Of a stretch of DNA of 64,000 nucleotides, positions 22,860 to 35,240 are shown piece after piece. The notes below the pieces were generated by a model. The model did no database searches and was not told the origin of the DNA. It saw nothing but the letters and a program-made list of their open reading frames with translations. Numbering within the stretch: the stretch's first letter is position 1; each line of letters begins with the position of its first letter. The position numbers and the translations under genes are program-made. This DNA comes from Chinchilla lanigera (Eukaryota > Chordata > Mammalia > Rodentia > Chinchillidae): assembly GCF_000276665.1 (NCBI RefSeq), contig NW_004955433.1, positions 11,702,962-11,766,961 of the forward strand. The letters are read 5' to 3'.

Positions 22860-24320
22860 ATTAAATGGATCAAACTCCTTGTCTTCAAAGAAGCTGCAAT
22901 CTAGGATTAATAACTGCAGCTGGAGCAGAATTTAGTGATATCATTTCAGTGATAAATGCACCAGGATTGGGAAGTGTGCCTTAGTATTGTTTGGCCAAGA
23001 TTAATGTCATATGTAAATATAAGCAACAGCGTAATGATGGGAAGGCATGTCCCAGAAAAGCACTTTTAAAAAATGTGTGAAGGACCCTTGGAAACTACTA
23101 ATTCATTATTAAGTTCTAAAGGACACAGACCATTGCCCAGAAATTTCTTCCCAGAGAAATGTATAAATATCAAATAATTTTTAATGGGTAGTTCCAGAAA
23201 GGGTTAAAGTTAGTTTCTCTGGGACACATAACGGGAAAGTAGCTGAACATGATTTCAAAGGGATTTTTTAGGACAGAATTCCAATTACAGAGAAGTAATT
23301 TCCCTTTCTAGCTTACTAAGCTCTATTTCAGACTAATGCAGTTTCAAGATCTGTATTCCTTCTCCCCTTATTTCAACAGATATTTTGAATATGAAAATCT
23401 TATGTCAAAACTTAGCTGAAGCCTTCATCAGGCTTTTGAAAGGCTAAGTAAGAATTCTGTTTCTAGGAATAAAAAGATTTGGATCAGAAGGATTCTTTGC
23501 TGGCTGGAGTTCCTTTTTTGGATGGTAGTTCAAGCAGTCTTTAATCATATTTTTGTTGATTATTTATTAGTTTCCCTGGGAAATCAAAGACTCAGTAACG
23601 TAAAATGTGTTTTTCTTAAGATATTTTATGAATCAGAATCCACAGTAAAGAAATAATGGAAAATACATTTCCTTTGCTGATACAGACTAATTGGGAATTA
23701 AAATACCTTTCTCTAGTCAGTGTCCCACATGGAAATGCTAAATGACCCAACTGGCAATTGTACCAACCACAGTTTCTGCCTAGACAAAACTCCTATGCCA
23801 TGAGCAGATAAAGAGAATGCTTTGTCAGTAAATCAGAGCTGTAGAGAAGTAGAACTAATTTAAGTGAAAAGATAGGCTCCCGGGCAGCTGTTTGGTTAAA
23901 CCCACACTGAACCAAATGGAGGGGTGATGAAACTTAATACGTGTGTATTCCCGTCATCAGCCTAAAGGATATGTAACGCAAGCCGGTGATGTTTGTCACT
24001 GGGAGAAGTGTGAAGGCAGACTTCCATCCTTGACTGTGTGGGGCTGCCAGCTTACGGCAGCTTTGGTCAATATTGGACTTGCTGTTGGGGAGCCAGACTT
24101 TGGCTAGTTTCCTGGTGTGGTTAGGGGTATTATGAAATGTGTTTGCTTATGCAGCTACTCTTGATCAAGTGAATCAAAAAGGCATTTGGGGGAAATATGC
24201 TAAGTAAAATATAAAGGAAATATGATACGTTGCATTCCTTTGAAGCCAATATGGTTTGGGGGGTGCAAGATGTACATACATGAAAAATTTGGAAGCAATT
24301 CAAATTGTCTCTGTTGTAGC
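22860..24320. other. Gene-free stretch
   Basis: No gene or confident repeat. A possible conserved patch at 23.88-24.12 kb includes several CpGs ('aatacgtgtgtattcccgtc', 'aacgcaagccggtgatg'), unusual for the local background. Confidence 0.4.
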
Positions 24321-24324
24321 CATA

Positions 24325-24500
24325 TAGTAAGAGACAGCAGGCCATAGTGGTGAAGAACACTACTCTGGAGCCAGATCATCTGAATTCAGAACCCACTCTG
24401 TCACTTGCCAGATAGAGAACTCTGGAGTGAGTTATTTATGCATTGTGTGTTTGGTTCCTCTGTAAAATGGGTTGTTGTGAGTTAATAGATACAAAGGGGT
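24325..24500 (+). repeat. MIR SINE, near full length
   Basis: 'agcaggccatagtggtgaag' , 'actctggagccagatcatct', 'gaattcagaacccactctgt', 'cacttgcca', then 'ctgtaaaatgggttgttgtg' match the MIR consensus order from 5' to 3'. Confidence 0.8.
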
Positions 24501-27097
24501 TTGGATTATAGATCACAAGCCACAAGCTCAAATGCCTACTGTGCCCAGGAGCACCAGCACAATGATCACTGGCAACCAAGACATGGCCCTAGTGGCAGAG
24601 AGGTGATAGAGAGTGGTAGGGACATTGGTAGGCTACTCTTCAACTATGGCCTTTTGTAAATGGACTGTGGCCTTATAGGAATGCTGACTCTGTAATGATG
24701 CCTGATCTTCTGATATTTAAGAAGTAATTTGAAATCTTGATTTTATCAAAAATCTCCCAACTCCTAAGTGGTATTGATAAATAAGACATTGTCTACAGGC
24801 TGTGGGTCACCAGCTAATGACTTCTTTGATCTAATAATGAAACCCATGTGGATAGTGAAACACAGTTATAGAAATTCATTTGATTAATTTGTCATCACAC
24901 TGTACAATGGGTTCATATTCATTCCAAAACTAGTTGAGCTCCTACAAATGTCAATCCCTATGCTAGTGCTGAGGATATAGTAGAGAACAAGTTTCCTCTG
25001 AGGAACCACCTGTTTATGTTACAGAGTTTTTAAAAAGAAGCCAACGGCTGGCACGAATAGACACTCAATAAATGTAGGTCTGCAGCTCCTTCTGTTATCT
25101 TTGATAAGAACTAGACTTGACGGAGTATTCCGGAGCCAGATTTCTGAGTCATAATAGTGATGGAGCTAAAAACTAGTGAATGTACTCTACTAAAGCTCTA
25201 CTTTTGCTGTTATTATTAGTCACCCTAGCTCTTATTTGATATCTGTGTAGTATTTGTGGACTAGGGTTCAGAAAACTGCCATTGATAAACAATTTCTATT
25301 TTAAAAATTTTTTTTATTTTACAATGTCTAAATAAATATAGTACTCCCCAAATTTATTTGACCAAGGAATATTCTCACCTCCTTTTCCCAATTCAGTGTA
25401 TCTTAATATGCCAAGTTACTATTATAGTTGGATCTTTTGAAAAAAGTACTGGGTTGCCAAAATGTCTTTCCTGCTACAAACAATAATTTGCTCTCCAATC
25501 TGGCATCCACAGGCAAACTGTCTCCAAATGCTTAGACCTTATTTTCAAGTTGTCTAGCAAGTGGACTGCAGCAATAGGTAGCCTGTTGGCATCTACCAGT
25601 TGTACTGTAATATCTTTGAGGCAAGGGGCTGTCAGGCTGTCATTCTTTTACCCTAAACAGCACCAAGCACCAGATTCTTATACCGTGGCTATTAGTAAAT
25701 GCCCCTGAATGCTGCCAGCCTCCTTTGTCAGTGTCGTAACTGTGATGACTTAACAAGTGAGTAGTGGATGGCCCCGGGATAAAGAATATTACGGGCATGA
25801 AATTTTAAAAAGTAAATTTCAGTTCATCAGCTTGTACGTATAAAATTAAACCTCAATTTTTAAAAAAATCTATCTGGATATATATTGCGAGTCTTGGCAG
25901 TCTGAAAGGTCGGAGGCAAAAAGGGCAAATAGAACGTGCTTATAGACAGGTCAAGAAGAGGGAATGAAAACTTAACCAGGAGGAAGAAAAAATAAGCAAC
26001 AAAATCTGCAGGTTAAGGTTTTCCCAAAGATCAGTGGCTTCTACTGGTTCCACGATGGTTATCTCCCAGGAGTTCAGTTCCCAGACCACATTCCAGACTG
26101 GGTCTGCCCAAGCCTCTTACCAAGTGCTGTGCCAGGAGCATTTGCCAGCACATTCTGCCTTTGCATGCTAGTTCCTCCACCGCCGCCCTTTTCCATCTGC
26201 CTCCAACATGCGCATGTGGTTTTCTGTTTTGAATCCAGCCCGGGATAATCACCCCTCCTATCATGTAGCTTCCTCCATGTCATACCCCATCCAGCCACAG
26301 TCCTCAGTGGTTCATGGGAAGACTCAACCTGACCTTTCTCGGGAAAGAAGAATTACTGTGAGAGTTGCAGGTTCAGCTGTAAAGTGATGTGTTTCATTCA
26401 TAAGCTTGCGTGCAGGTGAGGAACTTAAGTCTATTTCTGACTTGTTATTGTGAACTTTGTGCAGATCCCAAAGCTGGGGGAACACTGAGTGCGTGTAACC
26501 ACTGTAGGAAGCCTGACTGCCTCTAATTCACCATATTGATTATACCAGACTGCTAATTCTTTGGCTTTAATACAGTTCCTTCCCCGAACCTTCACATTTG
26601 TTAATCTTGAGTGAAATATACGTGGGAACTCAGTGCTGCATGCTCCAACCCTGTTGTTGGGGACGGTATCATCAGCCTTTAGAATCAGTTCCATTGACAT
26701 CGATATTTGTACAATCACACTCTTTCCTCACCCTTCTCCATCTCCTAATTTTTATGAAAGCAAGCAGTTCAGGACAATGAGAGTCACAGAATTTTAACGG
26801 ACTTAATTCCTAGGTGTGTTTGGTATGGAAACAAAGATAACCCTGTTCCATAGTGAATTTGTGCCCCTGGGTGAATGACCAGGTGTTCTTTCAACTGAAC
26901 TGTGAGACTAATTTCTTCCTGGCCTCTGGAAACCAGCTGAAGGAGTGGGCCAGCTGGTATATCTTCAATCTTGCATACCAACATCTTTCTCTGATTCACA
27001 GATTTCCTTTATCCCCAGCACTTCCTCTGGTATGTGCATCCCCGACAGTAAAGGATATCTCTTATTGGATTTGGGCATTTTTAAATTGTGAGTGTTC
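24501..27097. other. Gene-free stretch with old repeat scraps
   Basis: About 24,925-25,080 ends 'acactcaataaatgtagg', typical of an old LINE2/MIR-age tail. Minus-strand open frames at 26.03-26.72 kb have no domain. Nothing else can be assigned. Confidence 0.4.
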
Positions 27098-27137
27098 GGG
27101 AGGGGAAGGGAGGGGAGGGGAGGGGAGGGGAGGGGAG
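27098..27137 (+). repeat. (GGGGA)n repeat, G-quadruplex-capable
   Basis: Eight runs of three or four G separated by one or two A residues. This meets the usual G-quadruplex pattern on the + strand many times over. Its polymorphism or function is unknown. Confidence 0.95.
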
Positions 27138-28155
27138 TAAATGGTTACACTGGAATATTTCCAGAGGGAAGTCACTTTAATCTCATCTGCCCTGACTCGT
27201 GAGCATCTGATGACCTCCACGCTCACAAGGGGATGACACTGAAGTAATTGAGAGTGGCATTATGAACATTACTCTTTTTAATATTTGAACGATGCACAAT
27301 TAATCTGAGAGAAAACAAAATTAATTTACATCTAGTTGTAATATCCATGACTAGGAGCATAAAGCAAGAAAAGGAAATGGAACTTCTTATTGGAAGGAGA
27401 AATTTCTTGGAAAGTTTCTGATGACTTCCAGTTGCAAAGCACAGCCAGCTCTTTTGTGTTTGCTGACCCTTTTCAGTGATTTGAGATTCGGGGAAAGCCA
27501 GCCAGAGATATACCTGCTGAACTACGAGTAAAACGACATAAGAACGCAGGAGCCTATGCCTGAGTCTGGTGATTCTCCAAGTAAAAGATCATATCTGTAG
27601 TTTATTTTCCCAAATAGCTGTAACATAGAAGATTCTCCATGCACTAAGAAGGGTATTTGAAAGTCATGAGTAAGTGACAGAGGACCTCTGTTGACTTGAA
27701 GCGTGTCCACTGCCAGCAGGGTGTCCCTGTTGACACTTGTAGGGTAATTGGTACCCTCCCTCCTTCAGGAGTGTCGTACAGGAAATGCATTTGCCTTGGC
27801 TAGTGATAAATGTGCTGTGGTTTTCAGGAGCCTCCAGTTCTCTGGTTGAAGCTCTCTGTTTTAAAGAGGAGACTTAGACAGCTCCTCAGTCTGAGCCTGT
27901 ATCATGAGGCAGACTGGGGAACTTCCTTTAGTCTTACGTGCAAGAGAACTTTGGTTGACTGAACAAAAGACATACCCTCCTGGCTCCACTGGAGAAAATA
28001 ATTTTTATGTACCGCCTAAACTGCCTAACGTGTGCTATAAAAGGTACGTGTATAATCAGGCTTTTATTAATGGATGGTGGAATCCTGGGTGTTTCATCTA
28101 CATACTCCCTTAAACTGGATGTGATTAGATACTTACATGTTACAAAAACAGTTAT
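27138..28155. other. Gene-free stretch
   Basis: No supported gene or repeat. Short frames at 27.5-28.1 kb lack homology and partly run into the SINE that follows. Confidence 0.4.
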
Positions 28156-28158
28156 GGC

Positions 28159-28308
28159 AGCTAAGCACGGTGGTGCATGATTATAATTCCAGCACTCTGT
28201 GAGGCTGAGGCAGGAGCATAGCAAGTTCAAGTCCCACCAGAGCAGCTTAGCAAGACCCTGTCTGAAAATGAAAAGTACAAAAGGCTGGGGATCTAGCTCC
28301 ATACAGAC
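28159..28308 (+). mobile_element. B1-dID dimeric SINE, truncated ID half
   Basis: The B1 half reads 'agcacggtggtgcatgatta', 'gtgaggctgaggcaggagca' and 'tagcaagaccctgtctgaaa'. The ID half starts 'ggctggggatctagctccat' at about 28,283 and is cut off by the adjacent TG repeat. Confidence 0.8.
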
Positions 28309-28310
28309 AT

Positions 28311-28342
28311 GGTGTGTGTCTGTGTGTGTGTGTGTGTGTGTT
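28311..28342 (+). repeat. (TG)n microsatellite
   Basis: About 15 TG units with one TC interruption, seeded at the end of the B1-dID element. Confidence 0.97.
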
Positions 28343-28689
28343 TCACGTGAGTAGTAGACATCAATGTGACATCACCTCAAATTGTGATTATCGCAGCATT
28401 CACTCCTAAGATGGTGGAGTGAAAGACTCATCAGGAGGAGTTGTTCCTTTGCCGCAGTTCTTTGCATTTAGGAACAGTTGAAATAGTTGAAGGAGCTCCT
28501 TAAGAACCAATTCTTCAATGAATAGATTGATTTCCAAAAGTGAATTACTTCTGGCTAATGAGTGTAATTGTAATGCTATGCCGTGGCACAAATGCCCATG
28601 ACAGAAATGGGACAAAAGCAGAAAATTTAGAGCGTTTTTGAAAAGCAGATTTAAAAATTCAAAGACTTGTGAAACAATAAAAATGTTAA

Positions 28690-28900
28690 TATGAGTACTG
28701 ACTACTAATATTCACTGAGTGCTTTATCCAAACACTATACTATCTGATTTAAATAAATGTCGTCCCTGGCATTCTATGCTCTTTATTCCCATTTGCCAGA
28801 CGAGAAAGCTGAGAAAGCTGAGATTTCATAAAATGACTTACAAGGTCAGATAGCTTCTAGCAAGTAGGGAAAATAGGATTTGAATACACACAGTTTGCCT
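28690..28900 (+). repeat. MIR SINE
   Basis: 'ctaatattcactgagtgctt', 'ccaaacactatac', 'cccatttgccagacgagaaa', 'aaaatgacttacaaggtcag', 'gcttctagcaagtaggg' and 'ggatttgaatacac' follow the MIR order. Confidence 0.8.
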
Positions 28901-28923
28901 CAAATCAATATTTTTGTGTTAGA

Positions 28924-29020
28924 TTTTTTTTTTTTTTTTTTTTTTTGGTACCAGGGATCAAACTCAGAACCTCACGCTTGCCAGGCAGGCGCCATGCTAC
29001 TGAGCTGTATCCCTGGCCCT
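28924..29020 (-). mobile_element. ID SINE, near full length
   Basis: The T-run is followed by 'ggtaccagggatcaaactca', 'gaacctcacgcttgccaggc' and 'tactgagctgtatccctggc', ending 'cct' at 29,020. It is the reverse complement of an ID body with a diverged tail. I could not identify an unambiguous TSD, so it is older than the copies at 4.6 and 59.6 kb. Confidence 0.9.
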
Positions 29021-29124
29021 GCTGGCCATTTTTGGATCCTGCCTTCCATATGATGTTTCTGCCTGTACCACAAGTCAGAAATTAAGAGCCAGTGGATCAT
29101 ATCTAGCCTTAGGTAGCAGCAATA

Positions 29125-29290
29125 TCCACTGGCATTTACTATGTGTCATTAATTCTTTTTTAAAATTTCTTCATTCAATCTTCAAAACAATTCCATGAGA
29201 TAGATGATAGCTATTATGAGTTTGTAACATATCCCAAATGTTAGCAGAGCTAACATCCAAATTGAGCCAATCTTGTGCCAGTCTGGGTAT
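29125..29290 (+). repeat. MIR-family SINE
   Basis: 'ggcatttactatgtgtcatt', 'ttcattcaatcttcaaaaca', 'attccatgagatagatgata' and 'gctattatgag' match the MIR middle region. The 3' part is decayed. Confidence 0.6.
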
Positions 29291-31125
29291 TTTGCATAAA
29301 AACAGACTTCTGACTTCTTGAAGAAAACAGAAAACAGTGTCCACTTGGACCTAGCAACAATCCCTGACCCACAAAAGGGTAGCTACCCATTTTGGAGGGT
29401 ATCACTTGCCTATTTGTTGCTACCCTCACAGAGGCTGCTTTACTGTGGTTGCCTGCCTGGACTTTGGGACGTTTTACTTGGCAGTCTCAGGGTAGGATCA
29501 CCTAGTCCTGGAGCTGCATCTGTACCAGGGTAAATGTTTGTATTTTTTATTATAGCACAAATTGTTTAGTGCTTCCTGAAAGCATGTTCACCACAAGTCA
29601 TACAAACTCCTCCCCTCTGTCTTCCTCACGGTCCCCTTCCTCCAAAGAGCTATTTTGCAGAACTAGTATTTGTGCCCAACCAGGTGGGCACATCTGAAGT
29701 GTATAGCCTTTTACCCCTTGTCCTTGTGGTTTGTGCCCTGGTAGTGCTGGATTGCCAATAGCCGAGGTGCTGACAGTACCTTCAAGCTTTGGCACACCGC
29801 TTTTCTAGGCTGTCCTGTGACACAGAGACGCCCTGCTGCTGTACATGCCAGGACAGAGTGCAACTCCAACATCCAGAAACAGAGAGGAGGCTATTGGCAG
29901 GTACATGACTCCTTCTTGAACTGGAGATTTATATATTTAAAAAGGGCTTTCCTAAGAACTCAGCCTTGATTATTTGTTCCATGTTAGGCCAAACCAGCCC
30001 ATGATTGGGAAGATAATGAGTGGCATTCACCCCAGGGTAATCCTTTCAGGGCTTTTGATGGTGCAGTAAATCATGAGTGTAAAGCCTGAGTGGTTTATGC
30101 CATTAAAACCTCAAGATAGAATTAGACTTGTAATCACCACTTGCCCATGTTTTGTCATTTATGATAATTATAGTAGTAATAATCCGTGTATTGTTGGGAA
30201 GTAGCAGTCAGAAGCATCCATCAATTTTTTATCGACACCAAATCAAGTTGATACTTCATCTTTGCTGCAAAAATGTAGACTGCACCAATTAGTCTAAAGA
30301 AATTGGGCAGTCATTAGCAATGAAGCAAGCACTTAATCTACAGAACATTTCTGGTCCTTGTGATGCCAACAATCCCTCTTAATTATGTGGAATATTGTGA
30401 GCTGCCCTGGGACTCTGTCAACATGCCTTTGTTGGCTTAGATTAGAAGAAGCACCTATGTCCCTGCATTTATTTGGAAGAGTTCACTAATACCTCACAGC
30501 TCCCACTGTGCACCCTTATGCACTTCTAGGCAAATCTATTCTGAGGCAGAACCCTTGAATCAAGGCAGCTGACATTTTTTTCTACTTAGAAATGAGAATT
30601 TTCCCAATGGGCTTCTTTCAGTGGTAGTGTGTTAGCTCCCCACCCACTGTATGTTAACTGTTATTGTTCACCTTACCCAAATCATGCAATAATTATCTCC
30701 TTTAAAAAATAGAGAGGAAGAAGAAGAAAAAGGTAAGAAGGAAAGAGAAGTCAGAGTTTAGAAGAATCCAAGAAGTATGAGGAAATCCTGGTGCTAATGA
30801 GCTTTCTGCATTAGCCTCTGGTATTTTCCCCGGGCTAGCTCAGCCTCCCTCTCTAGACATTTTCAATCAGCCTTGTCCACAAATTATACGAAGCAGCTGA
30901 ATAATGCAGGGGGATTTCAAATATAGGTGTGTTTTTGTCTATTTAGGAAATTTGGAAAAGAAAGAAAAAAATAGCACCCCTCAGTCTCTCATGGTGAAAA
31001 CATCTGTACTGTAAATGTCTTGGTAGACATTCTGCTAAGCTTTTAAATACACTTGTTGTGCTTTGTGTTGTTATTGTTTTTTTTTGTGTGTGTTATTGTT
31101 GTATTCTGTTTTTCACTTAAAATAT
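29291..31125. other. Gene-free stretch with a candidate conserved block at 30.1-30.5 kb
   Basis: No coding or RNA gene is supportable. The block 30,100-30,480 is repeat-free and AT-rich, and carries motifs such as 'atcaattttttatcg', 'ggcagtcattagcaatgaag' and 'ccctcttaattatgtgg'. Its texture is that of a conserved enhancer, but conservation cannot be shown from one sequence. Confidence 0.4.
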
Positions 31126-31129
31126 TTTT

Positions 31130-31390
31130 CCTTTTCTAACAGCTTTAATCATCATTTTTAATGCATGCATAATACTCTATCAAGTGAACAGAATGTAATT
31201 CCCGGTGATTTGGATTCTTTCCTTGGAATAGGTTGCCCAGTGTGAAATACTGGGACAAAATTCATGGCCCTTTTATAACTCTTGATGCATAGTAATAAAC
31301 TGCTCTCCAAAAGGACTGTACTAATTTAAAAGATTCTACCAATAGTGCATGCAAGTACCAGTTTAATTTTAGTGAGCGAGTTTTAATTTA
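31130..31390. repeat. LINE1 3'-end relic
   Basis: 'ctgctctccaaaaggactgt', 'actaatttaaaagattctac' and 'caatagtgcatgcaagtacc' parallel a common LINE1 3'-UTR section, preceded by 'agctttaatcatc' and 'ttccttggaataggttgccc'. It is strongly decayed and orientation is not certain. Confidence 0.5.
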
Positions 31391-31454
31391 GTTCTGTGGT
31401 GTGCTTGTGGTTAAGCTAAAAATATGTTGCTCCTCTATAATGCATAAATGGGCA

Positions 31455-31800
31455 CAGTATCAACTTGTGCCTTGACTCATATTGGCTTAAACAAGGGCAA
31501 TTATTATCTCATATTACAGGAAGTTGAGAAGTAGGTCAGCTGTCGATACAGTATGGTCAGAGCCCCAGTGATGTCACTGAACACTCAGGTTCTTTCCTTC
31601 AAGCCGGCTATTACCACCTTCACCCTCATGCTGGCTTCTTTCACGTTTCCAATGGCTGCAGGAGCTCTGAGCATCACAGCCACATGTAGAAACAACAGAC
31701 ATGGAAGGAGGTCGGCTCCTCTGGTGGCTCCTCAAGAATGAGAAAGTCATTCCTGGAAGCTTCCAGTTGACCTTTCCTCTGGTCCTACTGCCCAGATCTG
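31455..31800. repeat. Ancient interspersed repeat, family not assigned
   Basis: 'ggcttaaacaagggcaatta', 'ttatctcatattacaggaag', 'aggtcagctgtcgatacag' and 'acatggaaggaggtcggctc' resemble a mammal-wide old repeat. A 62-codon open frame here is incidental. Confidence 0.4.
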
Positions 31801-32614
31801 AAGCTCATGCTAACTCTTAAAAGCTGTCAAGGGAAATGAAAGCACTATTATTATTAACCAAGATACCCTTCTGAGCTGCCAATGAAGTTAACTTTCTCTG
31901 AATGCTATATAGCTAAATAGAATGCCTAAGTAAATAAGAGTGTTTGGTTGGCAAGGAAGCCAAAGGGAATGGTTGTTGGGGAGGTAATCAGCAGTGCCTC
32001 TCTTAGGCACCATGGTTTGCTTTTTCAATCTCTGGCACACCTTTAGAATCATTTAAAATTCTTTAGTAACAGTTTATACATTTAATGGATATGTGAAAAA
32101 GCAATGACAGATCTTCAAAGCACAGGGCTTTGTCCTATTTTTATCCCTTTCTAAAATCCTACCCCAGTGCTAGGCCCCCAACGTAGAATCCAGGATCCCC
32201 TCTATATATCTGTTTGCCGCTGACATGTAGGGTTGCAATGCAAAAGAGACGAGCACTGGCTTTCCTCTAAGAGGATTTCCTCTGGATGGAGGTCTGACGT
32301 CTAGTACTATAGCATCATCAGGGCTTGTGGTGATTGAAGGTTTACAGCCTAATGAAACAAGCCTCACTTTCCAGGCTGGATTGTGCAGGCTCTGAGCATC
32401 TTACTCCACTGCACAGCCCAGAGCTTTGAACATCTCAACACTCCTTAGCTCCTCCAGTGAAAGGCCAGGAAAGAAGAAAGGGGAGGATTGAGAATGCAGA
32501 TCAAATATTTCTTGTTCTATCTAACGGAGAAGTGCCTGTAATTACTATCTCAAATGATATTGGAAAATTATCTAGTGTATTTCTATACTCTTTCCTAATA
32601 ATAGTATAAATTAA
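31801..32614. other. Gene-free stretch
   Basis: No supported gene or repeat before the B1 that follows. Confidence 0.4.
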
Positions 32615-32624
32615 TAGTATTTTA

Positions 32625-32776
32625 TTTTATTTGTCTTTTTGAGACAGGGTCTCACTATGCAGTTCAGGCTGGCCGTGAGCTCACTTTGTAGCCCAGGCTG
32701 GCCTTGAACTCGCAACGATCCTCCTGCTTCAGCCTCCCTAGTGCTGGAATTACAGGCATGCACCACCACACCCAGC
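32625..32776 (-). mobile_element. B1 SINE (7SL-derived), with TSD
   Basis: The + strand shows 'gagacagggtctcactatgc', 'agcccaggctggccttgaac', 'ctcctgcttcagcctcccta' and 'caggcatgcaccaccacacc', the complement of a B1. 'aggctggcc' occurs twice, showing the internal B1 duplication. A 10-bp duplication, 'tagtatttta', lies at 32,615-32,624 and 32,777-32,786. There is no ID half. Confidence 0.93.
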
Positions 32777-32786
32777 TAGTATTTTA

Positions 32787-34599
32787 AAATAAAATAATTA
32801 ACAAAAAAGTGTTGACAGAAGAAATTATGTTCCTAGATTGGAAAGAAAAACAGGCTAGATATTATATTTTATGCCTTGGAAATTCAATACATTTTGCATT
32901 TTATATACATAATTGGATTATAGAGTATAGATATTATTTCTTTATTATTATCTGGACATATAAAAATTACCCGGCAGTAGGACTATTAAGAGATTTTTGG
33001 ACTAAGGCTGCCCATCCCTTCACTCTGATAAGTGAGCCCCCGCCAGTATACCCATTTCTTATCAGACCATGAAAAGTCGTTTCTTCTGTTGCTTTTCTGG
33101 ATGGAAAGGGGGGGGCGGGAGCCACCTGGTACACTAGTGTACTTTCTGTTGTACAATTTCATAAGGATTTTTACAACATAATTATGTGTTCTAATTATGA
33201 GATTACATACATTTCCACCACTTATATAATCAGTTGCAATTAAACTAACTACTTGAACAGAGGATGGTAAAGATTACTTGAAGCAAAAATTATACCACAA
33301 AATGCTATTTCAAACATATCTGCTCCACAGACCCCCAAAAGTGGTAGATGGAGATGATTATAATAACCTACAAGTGGGAGGTGGAATTCTCCTAGGTTAT
33401 GGCGCCATGAGTAACTTGTATCATTTTGGAAGATTTGCCTTTTTAGAACTGTTTTCAAACACAGCACTCCTCGTAGATATATGTTTATATAGCATGGGGA
33501 CTGATACAGAACCACCTAAATTCTGGTTTTCTGCCCGTCCTCACTTTCTCCCGTCTTTCCTTCTATACTCCTTGTTCTGTCTTCTTTCCCCCTCCTTGCC
33601 CTTCCCTTTCTCAGAGGAGCTGGGAAGAAGAACTTTAAAAAGTGAGCAATAGGGAGCAGTAGACTTTATTTCCCCCTAAAGTAGTCCTTGGAGGTTTGAA
33701 GAGGTTTGAAGGTAGCTGGCTTAAAAGAGTTAATGTGGTCCTTGAAATGGTCTGACTTCGGCTGGACATATAGTAAAGGTCCATTAGGTCTCATGGCCTT
33801 TAACAGAATTTTTAGAGTGGTATCATTGTCATACAGGAGGGAAAAAAAGAGAGAGGAAAAATCCCAGAATACAGTGTATGCAAAGTTACAATATATGTTT
33901 TAAAACCAAGTGTGATGCAACAGATCGTTCCCTAGAAATAACAGTCGTGTCTTTCATTCCTGAAAACAAAATATCCTGAAAGGCCAATTTTTCTCCTAGA
34001 TAACTTGTTTTTCTTCAGCTTTTTTCAAGAAAAAATTTAAAGCAAAATATTTTAAAATAGATTTTCAAAGTCATTTATTCATGGGTTACTACTATATCTG
34101 TAGAATTTCCCTAGAACCTTCCCATTACTTCACCTATTGAGTTCTTTATTTAGAGGCAAAAGAAAAGCAAACTCCTAATCACCTGCTCTATTTGCAGTTG
34201 AGAGCAGTTTGGGGGCCAGGCAGACACACTCTCCTAGGGACAGGTCTCTTAGGTGTACTGCTTGCAGCCCACGTGAAACAAATTAGGGAGCCGGGGAGTG
34301 GGGCAGCCACTGGTTCTGATTGGTTATGGTAGTATTAAAAAAAATAAACCTTGCCCCACTCTGGAGAAGAAAGATAGATAAAATGCTCTTTGAACACACG
34401 AGTCTTTTTTTTTTTTTTTAATGTCAGTACAGAAGGGTTGCATTTATATTTGGCTTTCTAGACCTGTCTCTTGACCTTCTAATTACTTTATTTGAAACAG
34501 CACTGAGGGTATAATAAACCTGGAGGTTGCCTCTCCTTTGCTTTATCATAAATTAAAGCTGCTGGTTTGTTGAGGTGAAAGTGGAGGCAGAATGTTCAT
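32787..34599. other. Gene-free stretch
   Basis: No confident gene or repeat. A G-run at 33,109-33,118 and open frames at 33.25-33.65 kb on both strands are noted; none has a recognisable domain. Confidence 0.4.
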
Positions 34600-35240
34600 T
34601 ACTGCTCAAGTGACGGCTTGTCAATAGCAGTGCTTTTTAGTTTGTTCTAGTCAGCACTTGCTGTGCATTTTGTTGGACCACTGGGAAATAAATACAACAA
34701 GATTATACATTTGGAATACCACAAGAGTTCGGGAAAAAAAACACAAATGATAAATTATACACTTGGTAGAAAGTGACATGCTATCTTGTGCTATTAACAA
34801 CCAAAGATAATTGCAACGAATTGTAATTGCAGTTTGCAACTTACAGTACAGTGTGTCCAACATCAATCTTAATAGCGAACAAAGCAATTTATATTAAAAC
34901 TTAATTCACTTGGTAACTTTCTGCTGTATACACGGAAGCTAACAGATGTAGCTTTTCAAAAAGTTCAAAGGCATTTGAAAACGTGGAGAGAAATGCTAAT
35001 GGAGTAAGCCTTAGAGAAATATTGCATTACTACTTGTAATGAAAACAAATGTATGTCATTATCTCCTACTTTGTGTTTATTTAATAAAATATGCAGTTTG
35101 CACATTGGTGAATTCAGTGTTTCTGAATGGGTATGGAATGATGTTCTACTTGGAATTAAAGGCCAAAGAGGCCCAGAAATTATGCATCTTCTGTAAATCA
35201 TCGGCTTTCTCAGTATATACATTTTAGTAGTGTGCACCTT
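34600..35240. other. Candidate conserved non-coding block
   Basis: This is repeat-free AT-rich sequence with sparse low-complexity tracts and motif-like words ('caaagataattgcaacg', 'gtaattgcagtttgcaac', 'ttaatagcgaacaaag'). It contains short open frames on both strands without coding character. The call rests on texture only. Confidence 0.35.

Noticed and set aside
27098..27137. Telomere-like repeat
   Set aside because: The unit is GGGGA, not TTAGGG; it is a simple purine repeat.
27934..28302. 122-codon open frame on the minus strand
   Set aside because: Its first third is an inverted B1-dID, a common source of spurious frames.
33278..33652. 124-codon open frame on the plus strand
   Set aside because: Two strands are open over the same stretch, no domain is visible, and the C-terminal part reads a pyrimidine-rich tract.
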